From M30B53 sp964600785 (GTDB lineage: Bacteria; Planctomycetota; Planctomycetia; Pirellulales; UBA1268), in NCBI GenBank assembly GCA_964600785.1, contig CAZRKH010000097.1, positions 1-29,083 of the forward strand: a stretch of 29,083 bases of DNA, written 5' to 3'. Positions 23,604 through 29,083 of this stretch are shown one piece after another; within the stretch, counting starts at the first letter, position 1, and the number at the start of each line of letters is the position of its first letter. Below the pieces are notes generated by a model. It was not told the DNA's origin. It was given only the letters and a program-made list of their open reading frames with translations, and ran no database searches. Both the position numbers and the translations under genes were made by a program.

Positions 23604-24497
23604 TCAGCTGCCGCTTCCGCTCGAGGCGGCGGGCTGGCGGTCGGCGGCGAGCGTGGTGGCCCGATCGACGACCATCGCCGCGGCCCGCAGTTCCTGCGGC
23701 GAGAAGTAGGGCTCGTCGGGGTCGACCACGTGGTCGATCTTCTCCGCGGCAAGACGCTGCCAGGTCAGGCCGTTGGCCAGATGCCAGGCGGCGGCCTGGG
23801 CAACCTTCTGGGGAATTTCGCCCTTGCCGAGGGCCTCGAGCACGATCGCGAGCCTGGCGTCGCTGGAGAAACTCTCGAGCCGCTCGATCGTGTAGCGGTG
23901 CTGAGGCCGCGGATCGGGCTTGCCGTGCTCGAGACAGACGCTGCGAACCCGGATCACCCGTCGGCGCTCCGGCGGGATCGAAAACGCTCCGCCGCCACCA
24001 CCACCACCGGGAAAGCCGCCCATCTGGCCCATGCCGTTCATGCCCTGACCGCCGAGGCCACCAGCACCGGTGGTCTGAGGCTGGGCCCCGATACCACCCG
24101 CACCGAATCCCGCACCGGCCTGCTGGTTGTTGCCACCCATCTGAGCGAGAACCGGCACTCCGGCAAAAGCATCAGGCAGCCGGATCGTGACGGGGCGATG
24201 CGAGACGTTGGTCACAATCACCTGGGCCGAGCGGGAGTCGTTGTGGATGTAACGAACCTCCACCAGCCCATCATCCCGGGCCTCGATGATGTCCGGCACA
24301 TGACCGCGGCCGGCCGGCGAAGTCGGCTCGGCGGCTGCCCCCCAGCGACCGAGCAGGGCCGGCAGGAGCAGCCCGCCACAGGCTCCCCCAAGGGCGGCCC
24401 GCCGCGAGACCGGCAGGCGGCGGTCGGCGGTGGCAGGCAAACCCGACGCCGCCGGATGGCCCGGCCGATTCAAACCGATTCCCTGAAGCCTCTGCAT
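23604..24497 (-). CDS. Tat-exported protein with interrupted beta domain and Gly-rich loop
   Basis: The ATG at 24497 has GGAGGT 5 nt upstream; the alternative ATG at 24530 lacks this. The 297-residue product carries a twin-arginine signal (SRRAALGGACGGLLLPALLG, residues 31-50, Arg32-Arg33) ending near AAAEP. A beta-sandwich-like segment (about 78-118: VRYIHNDSRSAQVIVTNVSH, then LPDAFAGVPVLAQMGG) is broken by a Gly/Met/Gln-rich loop (about 120-170). The domain resumes at FSIPPERRRVIRVRSVCLEHGKPDP (about 172-196). A helical C-terminal region (about 205-285) follows. Similar proteins with this loop are, from memory, common in planctomycetes and uncharacterised. Probably periplasmic or surface-associated. 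A TAGACT box is 53 bp upstream. Confidence 0.82.
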   Translation of the reverse strand: MQRLQGIGLNRPGHPAASGLPATADRRLPVSRRAALGGACGGLLLPALLGRWGAAAEPTSPAGRGHVPDIIEARDDGLVEVRYIHNDSRSAQVIVTNVSHRPVTIRLPDAFAGVPVLAQMGGNNQQAGAGFGAGGIGAQPQTTGAGGLGGQGMNGMGQMGGFPGGGGGGGAFSIPPERRRVIRVRSVCLEHGKPDPRPQHRYTIERLESFSSDARLAIVLEALGKGEIPQKVAQAAAWHLANGLTWQRLAAEKIDHVVDPDEPYFSPQELRAAAMVVDRATTLAADRQPAASSGSGS

Positions 24498-24549
24498 GCC
24501 GCACCTCCGCGTGACCCTTGGACGCATCAAACCTCACCGTCGTCCCGTG

Positions 24550-24555
24550 AGTCTA
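24550..24555 (-). promoter_or_regulatory. TAGACT -10-like box for the Tat-protein gene
   Basis: On the minus strand TAGACT (24555 to 24550) lies 53 bp before the ATG at 24497, within the gap between rpsI and this gene. No good -35 is visible, but the hexamer matches the other units. Confidence 0.4.
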
Positions 24556-24652
24556 CACCCGCAGGGTCGTATCGGCCTGCCGCGGGTCCCGCGAGCAGGC
24601 TGAGCCGGGAAAAATCGGGTTGCGACGGTCGTAGGGAGGCCGTGGAGGGGCC

Positions 24653-25057
24653 TTACCGCTTCGAGAACTGCGTGCCGCGGCGGGCGCCTCGCAGACCGTA
24701 CTTCTTTCGCTCCTTCATGCGGCCGTCGCGGGTCAGCATGCCCGCATGCCGCAGCGGTTCGGCAAGCTCGCCATCGAGCTGCTTCAGCGCCCGCGCGATG
24801 CCGAGCCGGCAGGCCCCGGCCTGGCCGGCAAGTCCGCCTCCATCGACGGTGATCAGGGCGTCGAGGTCTGATTCGCGGCCGACGTGGGAGAGCACCGAGG
24901 CGACCTGCGCCCGATCTTTGATGGCGGGGAAATAGGCTTCAATGTCCCGACCGTTGACCACGATCTTCCCGCTGCCACTGCGGAGACGGATTCGCGCCAC
25001 AGCAGCCTTCCTGCGGCCGGTTGCGGTGATGTCATTCTTCGCGGTCGCGTTGGCCAT
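24653..25057 (-). CDS. rpsI: 30S ribosomal protein S9
   Basis: The 134-residue protein has the S9 start ATGRRKAAVARIRLRSGSGK and IVVNGRDIEAYF, the internal GGGLAGQAGACRLGIARAL, and the invariant C-terminal tail KERKKYGLRGARRGTQFSKR, whose final Arg reaches the P-site tRNA. The length is normal. An AGGA site lies 9 nt before the ATG at 25057. It is the second gene of the rplM-rpsI operon, 94 bp after rplM. Confidence 0.98.
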   Translation of the reverse strand: MANATAKNDITATGRRKAAVARIRLRSGSGKIVVNGRDIEAYFPAIKDRAQVASVLSHVGRESDLDALITVDGGGLAGQAGACRLGIARALKQLDGELAEPLRHAGMLTRDGRMKERKKYGLRGARRGTQFSKR

Positions 25058-25151
25058 CGTGTCAGTTCCTCGTTTTCGTCACGGCTTGGTCGTCTGCTTG
25101 GTCATCGGCGGTCCAACGGAGAGCCACCGACTGGCGTTTCCCTGGTCGGGA

Positions 25152-25589
25152 TCAGAGTTCCCTCACCTGCGGTGCCTGGGCGGCATGCGGATGGTCGGAT
25201 CCCGCGTAGACCCGCAACTTGCGGAGCATCGCCCGGCCGAGCCGACTCTTGGGGAGCATCCGTCGCACCGCCTCTTCCAGGATCAGTTCCGGCCGCCGCT
25301 CGAGCCGCTGCTCGGCGGTCTCGCTGCTAAGCCCGTGATAGCCGGTGTACCAGGTGTAATGTTTCTGCTGCCACTTTGCCCCGCCAAACTCGACCTTCTC
25401 GGCGTTGATCACCACGACATGGTCGCCGGTGTCGACATGGGGGGTGTAGGTCGGGCGGTGTTTGCCCATCAGGATCATCGCGATCTCCGTGGCAAGGCGG
25501 CCCACACGCTTCCCGGAGGCATCGACCAGCCACCAGTTCTGCTCCACCTCTCCAGGCTTGGCCATGTAGGTCTTCGCGGTGGAAATCAT
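25152..25589 (-). CDS. rplM: 50S ribosomal protein L13
   Basis: The 145-residue protein has L13 landmarks: KTYMAKPGEVEQNWWLVDAS, GKRVGRLATEIAMILMGK, TPHVDTGDHVVVINAEKV and RLGRAMLRKLRVYAGSDHPH. The length matches the family. The ATG at 25589 is preceded by AAAGG 9 nt upstream; the long open frame running back to 27443 is the antisense of the pnt genes and not part of it. It is the first gene of the rplM-rpsI operon with a recognisable promoter at 25667-25695. Confidence 0.98.
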   Translation of the reverse strand: MISTAKTYMAKPGEVEQNWWLVDASGKRVGRLATEIAMILMGKHRPTYTPHVDTGDHVVVINAEKVEFGGAKWQQKHYTWYTGYHGLSSETAEQRLERRPELILEEAVRRMLPKSRLGRAMLRKLRVYAGSDHPHAAQAPQVREL

Positions 25590-25590
25590 C

Positions 25591-25611
25591 TCGGTAGCCT
25601 TTCGGTAGCCT
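25591..25611 (-). repeat. 10-bp direct repeat overlapping the rplM ribosome-binding site
   Basis: The minus strand reads AGGCTACCGA twice, separated by one A, just before the rplM ATG. The second copy supplies the AGG of the ribosome-binding site. It could be chance or a leader element controlling translation. Confidence 0.6.
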
Positions 25612-25666
25612 TCGACGAGTCGAGGCGGCGGACACACCAAAACAGGCCCGCTGCCGTGAGCCCCGC

Positions 25667-25695
25667 AGCCTACCAGCGGCCGATCCCGCGGGCAA
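25667..25695 (-). promoter_or_regulatory. Sigma70-like promoter of rplM-rpsI
   Basis: On the minus strand TTGCCC (25695 to 25690) and TAGGCT (25672 to 25667) are 17 bp apart, and TG precedes the -10 in extended form (TGGTAGGCT). The ATG is 77 bp downstream, giving a leader of roughly 70 nt. Confidence 0.55.
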
Positions 25696-25807
25696 GCGGC
25701 CACGGGGCCGCGGCGGCGGAAAACGACCGGGCAAAACCGGGCGACGGTTGCCCTCACGGTTCGGGCCGACCACACTCCTCTGCGGAGACATGAATCTGAC
25801 CATGCGG

Positions 25808-25840
25808 CCGGCCTGTCGGCCGGTCGTGCAGCCGGCCGGC
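25808..25840 (+). promoter_or_regulatory. GC-rich alternative hairpins in the pnt leader
   Basis: CCGGCC (25808-25813) and GGCCGG (25818-25823) pair around TGTC, and a third block GCCGGCCGGC (25831-25840) could pair with either arm. It lies 44 bp before the pntAA ATG. A weak upstream promoter (TTGCCC 25748-25753, CACACT 25771-25776) would place it in the transcript. Regulatory role is speculative. Confidence 0.25.
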
Positions 25841-25883
25841 GGACTGGGCTGGCAAAAGCCCCCAGCAGGAGAAACGAGCGAGG

Positions 25884-27098
25884 ATGAAAGCGGGCGTGAC
25901 CAGGGAGACCGCCGAGGGGGAGCGACGCGTGGCGATCGTGCCCGCGGCGGTGAAACTGCTCACCAAGGCGGGGTTCGAGGTCGTTGTTGAATCGTCTGCC
26001 GGGAAGCCGGCCGGTTTCACCGACGAAGCCTACCGCGAGGCCGGGGCGGAAATCGGCTCCCGCGACGACTGCCTCGCGGCCGACGTGGTGCTGGCGGTGA
26101 ACACCTGCGGGGCCGCCGGTGAGAGCTGGAGCGAATCCTGCAGCCGCCTGCGGGAAGGCCAGATCCTGATCGGTTCGTGCGACCCGCTCTCGCATCCCGC
26201 CGCCTGCCGCGAGGCCGCCGAGCGGGGAGTCACGCTCTTCGCCCTGGAGCTGGTGCCGCGGATCACCCGGGCCCAGAGTATGGATGTGCTTTCCAGCCAG
26301 GCGAACATCGCCGGCTATCGCGCCGTGCTGCTCGCGGCCACCTCCCTGCCCCGCGTGGTGCCGATGATGACCACCGCCGCGGGCACGATCACCCCTGCCA
26401 AGGCCCTCGTCCTCGGGGCCGGCGTGGCGGGGCTGCAGGCGATCGCCACGGCCAAGCGGCTGGGCGCCCAGGTGCTCGCCTACGACGTCCGTCCGGCGGT
26501 CAAAGAGCAGGTGCAGAGTCTGGGGGCGAAGTTTGTGGAACTCGAGCTGGAGACCGCGGGTGGCGAGGCCGCCGGCGGCTATGCCCGGGCGATGGGCGAG
26601 GATTTTTACACCAAGCAGCGGGAGCAACTCGGGCGGATCGTGGCAGAGTGCGACATCGTCGTCACAACTGCGGCGATCCCCGGCAAAGCGGCCCCGATTC
26701 TCGTCACTCGCGAGGCGGTCGCGGCGATGAAGCCGGGCAGCGTGATTGTTGACCTCGCCGCCGAGCGGGGCGGGAACTGTGAGGCCACGGTGCCTGGTGA
26801 GACGGTGATTGTCGACGGGGTCACGGTGATGGGCCCCACCAACCTGCCGGCCGAGGCGGCCTACCACACCAGCCAGCTCTACGCCCGCAACATCGCCACC
26901 TTCCTCGTCCACCTTGCCAAGCTGGGCCTGCCGGAGGTGTCGCTCGACGACGAAATCTGCCGAGAAACCCTCGTGGCCCGCGGCGGGCAACTGGTCCACC
27001 CGCGAGTCCGCGAGGCGGCCGGCCTGCCGCCGCTGGAGGCGCTCGCGGAGCCCGGCGGATCCGAGCCCGGCCCCGCCACCCCACCCCCTGTCAGCTGA
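25884..27098 (+). CDS. pntAA: NAD(P) transhydrogenase subunit alpha part 1 (NAD-binding)
   Basis: The 404-residue subunit binds NAD(H) in the proton-translocating transhydrogenase, which passes hydride between NADH and NADP+. It starts MKAGVTRETAEGERRVAIVP. The alanine-dehydrogenase-like fold shows the dI signature RAQSMDVLSSQANIAGYRAV (129-148, with Arg129, Gln131 and Asp134) and the Rossmann motif LVLGAGVAGLQAIATAKRLG (175-194). DVRPAVKEQVQSLGAKFVEL follows. The C-terminal ~20 residues are Pro/Gly-rich and end before the membrane part, so this is the split form with the helices in the next gene. AGGAG lies 12 nt before the ATG. First gene of a three-gene operon. Confidence 0.95.
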   Translation: MKAGVTRETAEGERRVAIVPAAVKLLTKAGFEVVVESSAGKPAGFTDEAYREAGAEIGSRDDCLAADVVLAVNTCGAAGESWSESCSRLREGQILIGSCDPLSHPAACREAAERGVTLFALELVPRITRAQSMDVLSSQANIAGYRAVLLAATSLPRVVPMMTTAAGTITPAKALVLGAGVAGLQAIATAKRLGAQVLAYDVRPAVKEQVQSLGAKFVELELETAGGEAAGGYARAMGEDFYTKQREQLGRIVAECDIVVTTAAIPGKAAPILVTREAVAAMKPGSVIVDLAAERGGNCEATVPGETVIVDGVTVMGPTNLPAEAAYHTSQLYARNIATFLVHLAKLGLPEVSLDDEICRETLVARGGQLVHPRVREAAGLPPLEALAEPGGSEPGPATPPPVS

Positions 27099-27132
27099 CC
27101 GACGCCACCGAGTCCAACGGGAGACCGTCCGC

Positions 27133-27504
27133 ATGCCGCCGCTACTCTTGACGCTGTTGGCCGACACGACCGCGCTGGCCGGTGGAGGCGAGGATCCTTT
27201 CTCCCGCTTCGTGCGGCTCCTGACGGTCTTTCTGCTGGCGATGTGGGTTGGCTTTGAGGTCATCACCAAGGTGCCGCAGCGGCTGCACACGCCGCTGACG
27301 AGCGGCTCCAACGCCATCTCCGGGGTGACCGCCGTGGGAGCGCTGGTGGTCACCGCCTCGCTGGCCTCGGTGGCGGGCAGCTTGCTCGGCTTCCTGGCCA
27401 CGACCCTGGCAATGGTCAACGTGGTCGGCGGCTTCGTGGTCACCTATCGCATGCTGCAGATGTTCAACCCCAAAAAGGGGTCCAAGAACGGGCCCAAGAA
27501 GTGA
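27133..27504 (+). CDS. pntAB: NAD(P) transhydrogenase subunit alpha part 2 (membrane)
   Basis: The 123-residue protein carries the alpha-subunit membrane helices. Three hydrophobic segments are seen (about 27-46, 66-84 and 86-108). The family motif VGFEVITKVPQRLHTPLTSG (39-58) and SNAISGVTAVGAL (59-71) are clear. A GGGAG ribosome site lies 9 nt before the ATG at 27133, and the gene follows pntAA after 34 bp. The N-terminal ~20 residues are variable and the C-terminus is Lys-rich. Split PntA genes are common in alphaproteobacteria and planctomycetes. Confidence 0.94.
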   Translation: MPPLLLTLLADTTALAGGGEDPFSRFVRLLTVFLLAMWVGFEVITKVPQRLHTPLTSGSNAISGVTAVGALVVTASLASVAGSLLGFLATTLAMVNVVGGFVVTYRMLQMFNPKKGSKNGPKK

Positions 27505-27559
27505 CAAAAGCGACTCCCGCGACCCACGAAAGCGGCCTCCTCACGATGCCGTGGCAACC

Positions 27560-29008
27560 ATGACAAGCCAAGCCTGGATCAACCTCGCCTACCTCGCCGC
27601 CTCGATGCTCTTCATCGTGGCGTTCAAGCTCATGAGCGGGCCTCGCACCGCCGTGCGTGGCAACTTCTTTGGTGCCGCCGGCATGGGCCTGGCGATCCTG
27701 GCGGCCTGCTTCGATCCGGCGGTCACTTCGGCGGTGGCCTCCCGCGGGGCGTGGCCGCTGCTGCTCGTCGGCCTCGCCGCGGCGATTGGCGGGGGAATCG
27801 GGGCCACGATGGCCCTGCGTTACCCAATGACCGGGATGCCGCAGATGGTGGCCCTGCTCAACGGCTTCGGCGGGGCGGCTTCGGCTTTGGTCGCCGGAGC
27901 CGAACTGGCAAGCACGGTGGCGGCATCCGCCGGCGATGAGCCGGCCGTGGCAGCCCTGGCAAACCTCCAGCCCTGGACGCAATTCGGAATCGCCACCGCG
28001 ATCACGGGGCTGATCGGCGGCCTCACACTCTTCGGCAGTCTTGTGGCCTTCGGCAAACTCGAGGAGTTGCCGCAGTTCAAGAAGGCCTGGACCGACCCGC
28101 GTCGGCACTGGATCAACGCAGGCCTGGCGGCTCTGGTCGCGGTGTTGGTGTGGGCGGTCTGTGCCGGGCCGGAGCGGCAGTTCTTCTTCTGGCTGCTCGT
28201 GGCGGTCGGCTGCACCCTCGGCTGCACCCTCACCCTGCCGATCGGCGGGGCCGACATGCCCGTGGTGATCTGCCTGCTCAACAGCTACTCCGGCCTCGCG
28301 GCGGCGGCGGCGGGATTCGTGATCGACAACGTCGTGCTCGTGATCGCCGGCTCGCTGGTGGGCGCCAGTGGCCTGATCCTGACCGCGATCATGTGTCAGG
28401 CGATGAATCGCTCGCTCGTGGGCGTGCTCTTCGGCGGGCTGGGCACGGGCCCGGCCGTGGCTGATGACGACGTCTATGCCGGCAAGATCAAGAGCGCCGG
28501 AGCCGAGGAGATCGCGATGGTCCTCGAGGGGGCCGACCGCGTGGTGATCGTGCCCGGCTACGGCCTTGCCGTCGCCCAGGCCCAGCATGCGGTCCGCGAA
28601 CTTGCCGACGTGCTCCTCCAGCGGGGATGCGAGGTGGAGTACGCGATCCATCCGGTGGCCGGCCGGATGCCGGGGCACATGAACGTGCTGTTGGCCGAGG
28701 CCGACGTGCCCTACGAGCAACTCCGCGAGATGGATGACATCAATCCCAGCTTTGCCGAGACCGACGTGGCGATCGTGATCGGGGCCAACGACGTGGTGAA
28801 CCCGGCGGCCCGCACCGACCCGACCAGCCCGATCGCCGGGATGCCGGTGCTCGACGTGGACAAGGCCCGCACGGTGGTGGTGGTCAAGCGATCGCTCTCA
28901 CCGGGCTTCGCAGGGATTCCCAACCCGCTGTTCGCCGCCGACAACACGCTGATGTACTTCGCCGACGGCAAGAAAGCGGTCCTCGACCTCACCGCCGCCC
29001 TCGCATAA
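27560..29008 (+). CDS. pntB: NAD(P) transhydrogenase subunit beta
   Basis: The 482-residue subunit forms most of the proton channel and the NADP(H)-binding domain. About eight hydrophobic segments span residues 3-270, with conserved LLNGFGGAASALVA, LPIGGADMPVVICLLNSYSG and AMNRSLVGVLFGG. The C-terminal domain starts near 295 and has the NADP site VIVPGYGLAVAQAQHAVREL, HPVAGRMPGHMNVLLAEADV and IGANDVVNPAARTDP. The length is normal. ATG 27560 is chosen because it starts directly at the first helix; GTG 27551 in frame would add three residues. No strong ribosome site is visible. It ends the operon at TAA 29008; the repeats at 29019 begin 10 bp later. Confidence 0.96.
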   Translation: MTSQAWINLAYLAASMLFIVAFKLMSGPRTAVRGNFFGAAGMGLAILAACFDPAVTSAVASRGAWPLLLVGLAAAIGGGIGATMALRYPMTGMPQMVALLNGFGGAASALVAGAELASTVAASAGDEPAVAALANLQPWTQFGIATAITGLIGGLTLFGSLVAFGKLEELPQFKKAWTDPRRHWINAGLAALVAVLVWAVCAGPERQFFFWLLVAVGCTLGCTLTLPIGGADMPVVICLLNSYSGLAAAAAGFVIDNVVLVIAGSLVGASGLILTAIMCQAMNRSLVGVLFGGLGTGPAVADDDVYAGKIKSAGAEEIAMVLEGADRVVIVPGYGLAVAQAQHAVRELADVLLQRGCEVEYAIHPVAGRMPGHMNVLLAEADVPYEQLREMDDINPSFAETDVAIVIGANDVVNPAARTDPTSPIAGMPVLDVDKARTVVVVKRSLSPGFAGIPNPLFAADNTLMYFADGKKAVLDLTAALA

Positions 29009-29018
29009 CCCCCCCCAA

Positions 29019-29083
29019 AAAATGGGGACGGGAGCGATTTATGCGAAGGCAGTCGGAAAATGGGGACGGGAGCGATTTATGCG
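29019..29083. repeat. Two copies of a 27-bp direct repeat, 38-bp period, at the window edge
   Basis: Positions 29019-29045 and 29057-29083 are identical 27-bp units that include GGGGACGGGAGCGATTT and end ATGCG. They are separated by 11 bp of different sequence, and the second copy reaches the window end, so more copies may follow. Their AT-rich ends differ from the surrounding GC-rich DNA. Similar GGGGACGGGAGCGATTT-type tracts occur, as I recall, next to REP-associated tyrosine transposases; this cannot be checked here. Confidence 0.85.

Noticed and set aside
25152..27443. 763-codon minus-strand frame ending in L13
   Set aside because: Only its last 145 codons (from 25589) are real. The rest is antisense to pntAA and pntAB.

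Overview
The window is a GC-rich chromosomal segment whose gene content points to a planctomycete, probably of the Pirellulales type. The evidence is a DUF1559 prepilin-like protein, two tandem membrane-anchored prenyltransferase/squalene-cyclase-fold proteins, a secreted Tat protein with a glycine-rich loop, a DUF4175-like membrane protein with a Gly/Glu/Gln tail, and an ABC exporter trio ending in a membrane-anchored helical protein. An lpxK gene indicates a Gram-negative envelope with lipid A. I saw no phage genes, transposase, integrase, CRISPR array, rRNA or tRNA. Most of the window is core chromosome.

Layout. 1-2946 (-): large membrane protein with a repetitive tail, truncated by the window start. 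3201-7140 (+): lpxK, a GT4-like and a GT2-like glycosyltransferase in one tight operon, probably for lipid A/LPS assembly. 7162-7326 (-): rpmG (L33). 7749-11124 (+): two tandem squalene-cyclase-fold paralogues. 11297-13414 (+): small membrane protein, a 32-residue basic peptide, a FabZ-like dehydratase and trmB. 13363-15036 (-): purF, whose 3' end overlaps trmB by 52 bp. 15301-17795 (+): proB overlapping a CNNM/CorC-type membrane protein. 17845-22197 (-): ABC ATPase, ABC-2-like permease and anchored helical protein, all overlapping. 22470-23552 (+): DUF1559 protein behind a good sigma70-type promoter and a Fur-box-like palindrome. 23604-24497 (-): Tat-secreted Gly-rich protein. 24653-25589 (-): rplM-rpsI. 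25884-29008 (+): pntAA-pntAB-pntB transhydrogenase. 29019-29083: two copies of a short direct repeat at the window edge.

The genes mainly serve envelope biogenesis (lpxK, glycosyltransferases, FabZ-like, ABC exporter, anchored proteins), translation (L33, L13, S9, TrmB) and central metabolism (PurF, ProB, Pnt). Two features recur. The -10-like hexamer TAGACT appears in front of six transcription units, and every convergent gene junction carries a GC-rich hairpin without a U-tract.

I did not find a clear new multi-gene defence or mobile system. The best leads are the putative Fur-controlled DUF1559 gene, the 32-residue basic peptide, the non-catalytic cyclase-fold pair, the ABC exporter trio and the terminal repeats. 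All protein identities come from recognising motifs by eye; no database search was run.
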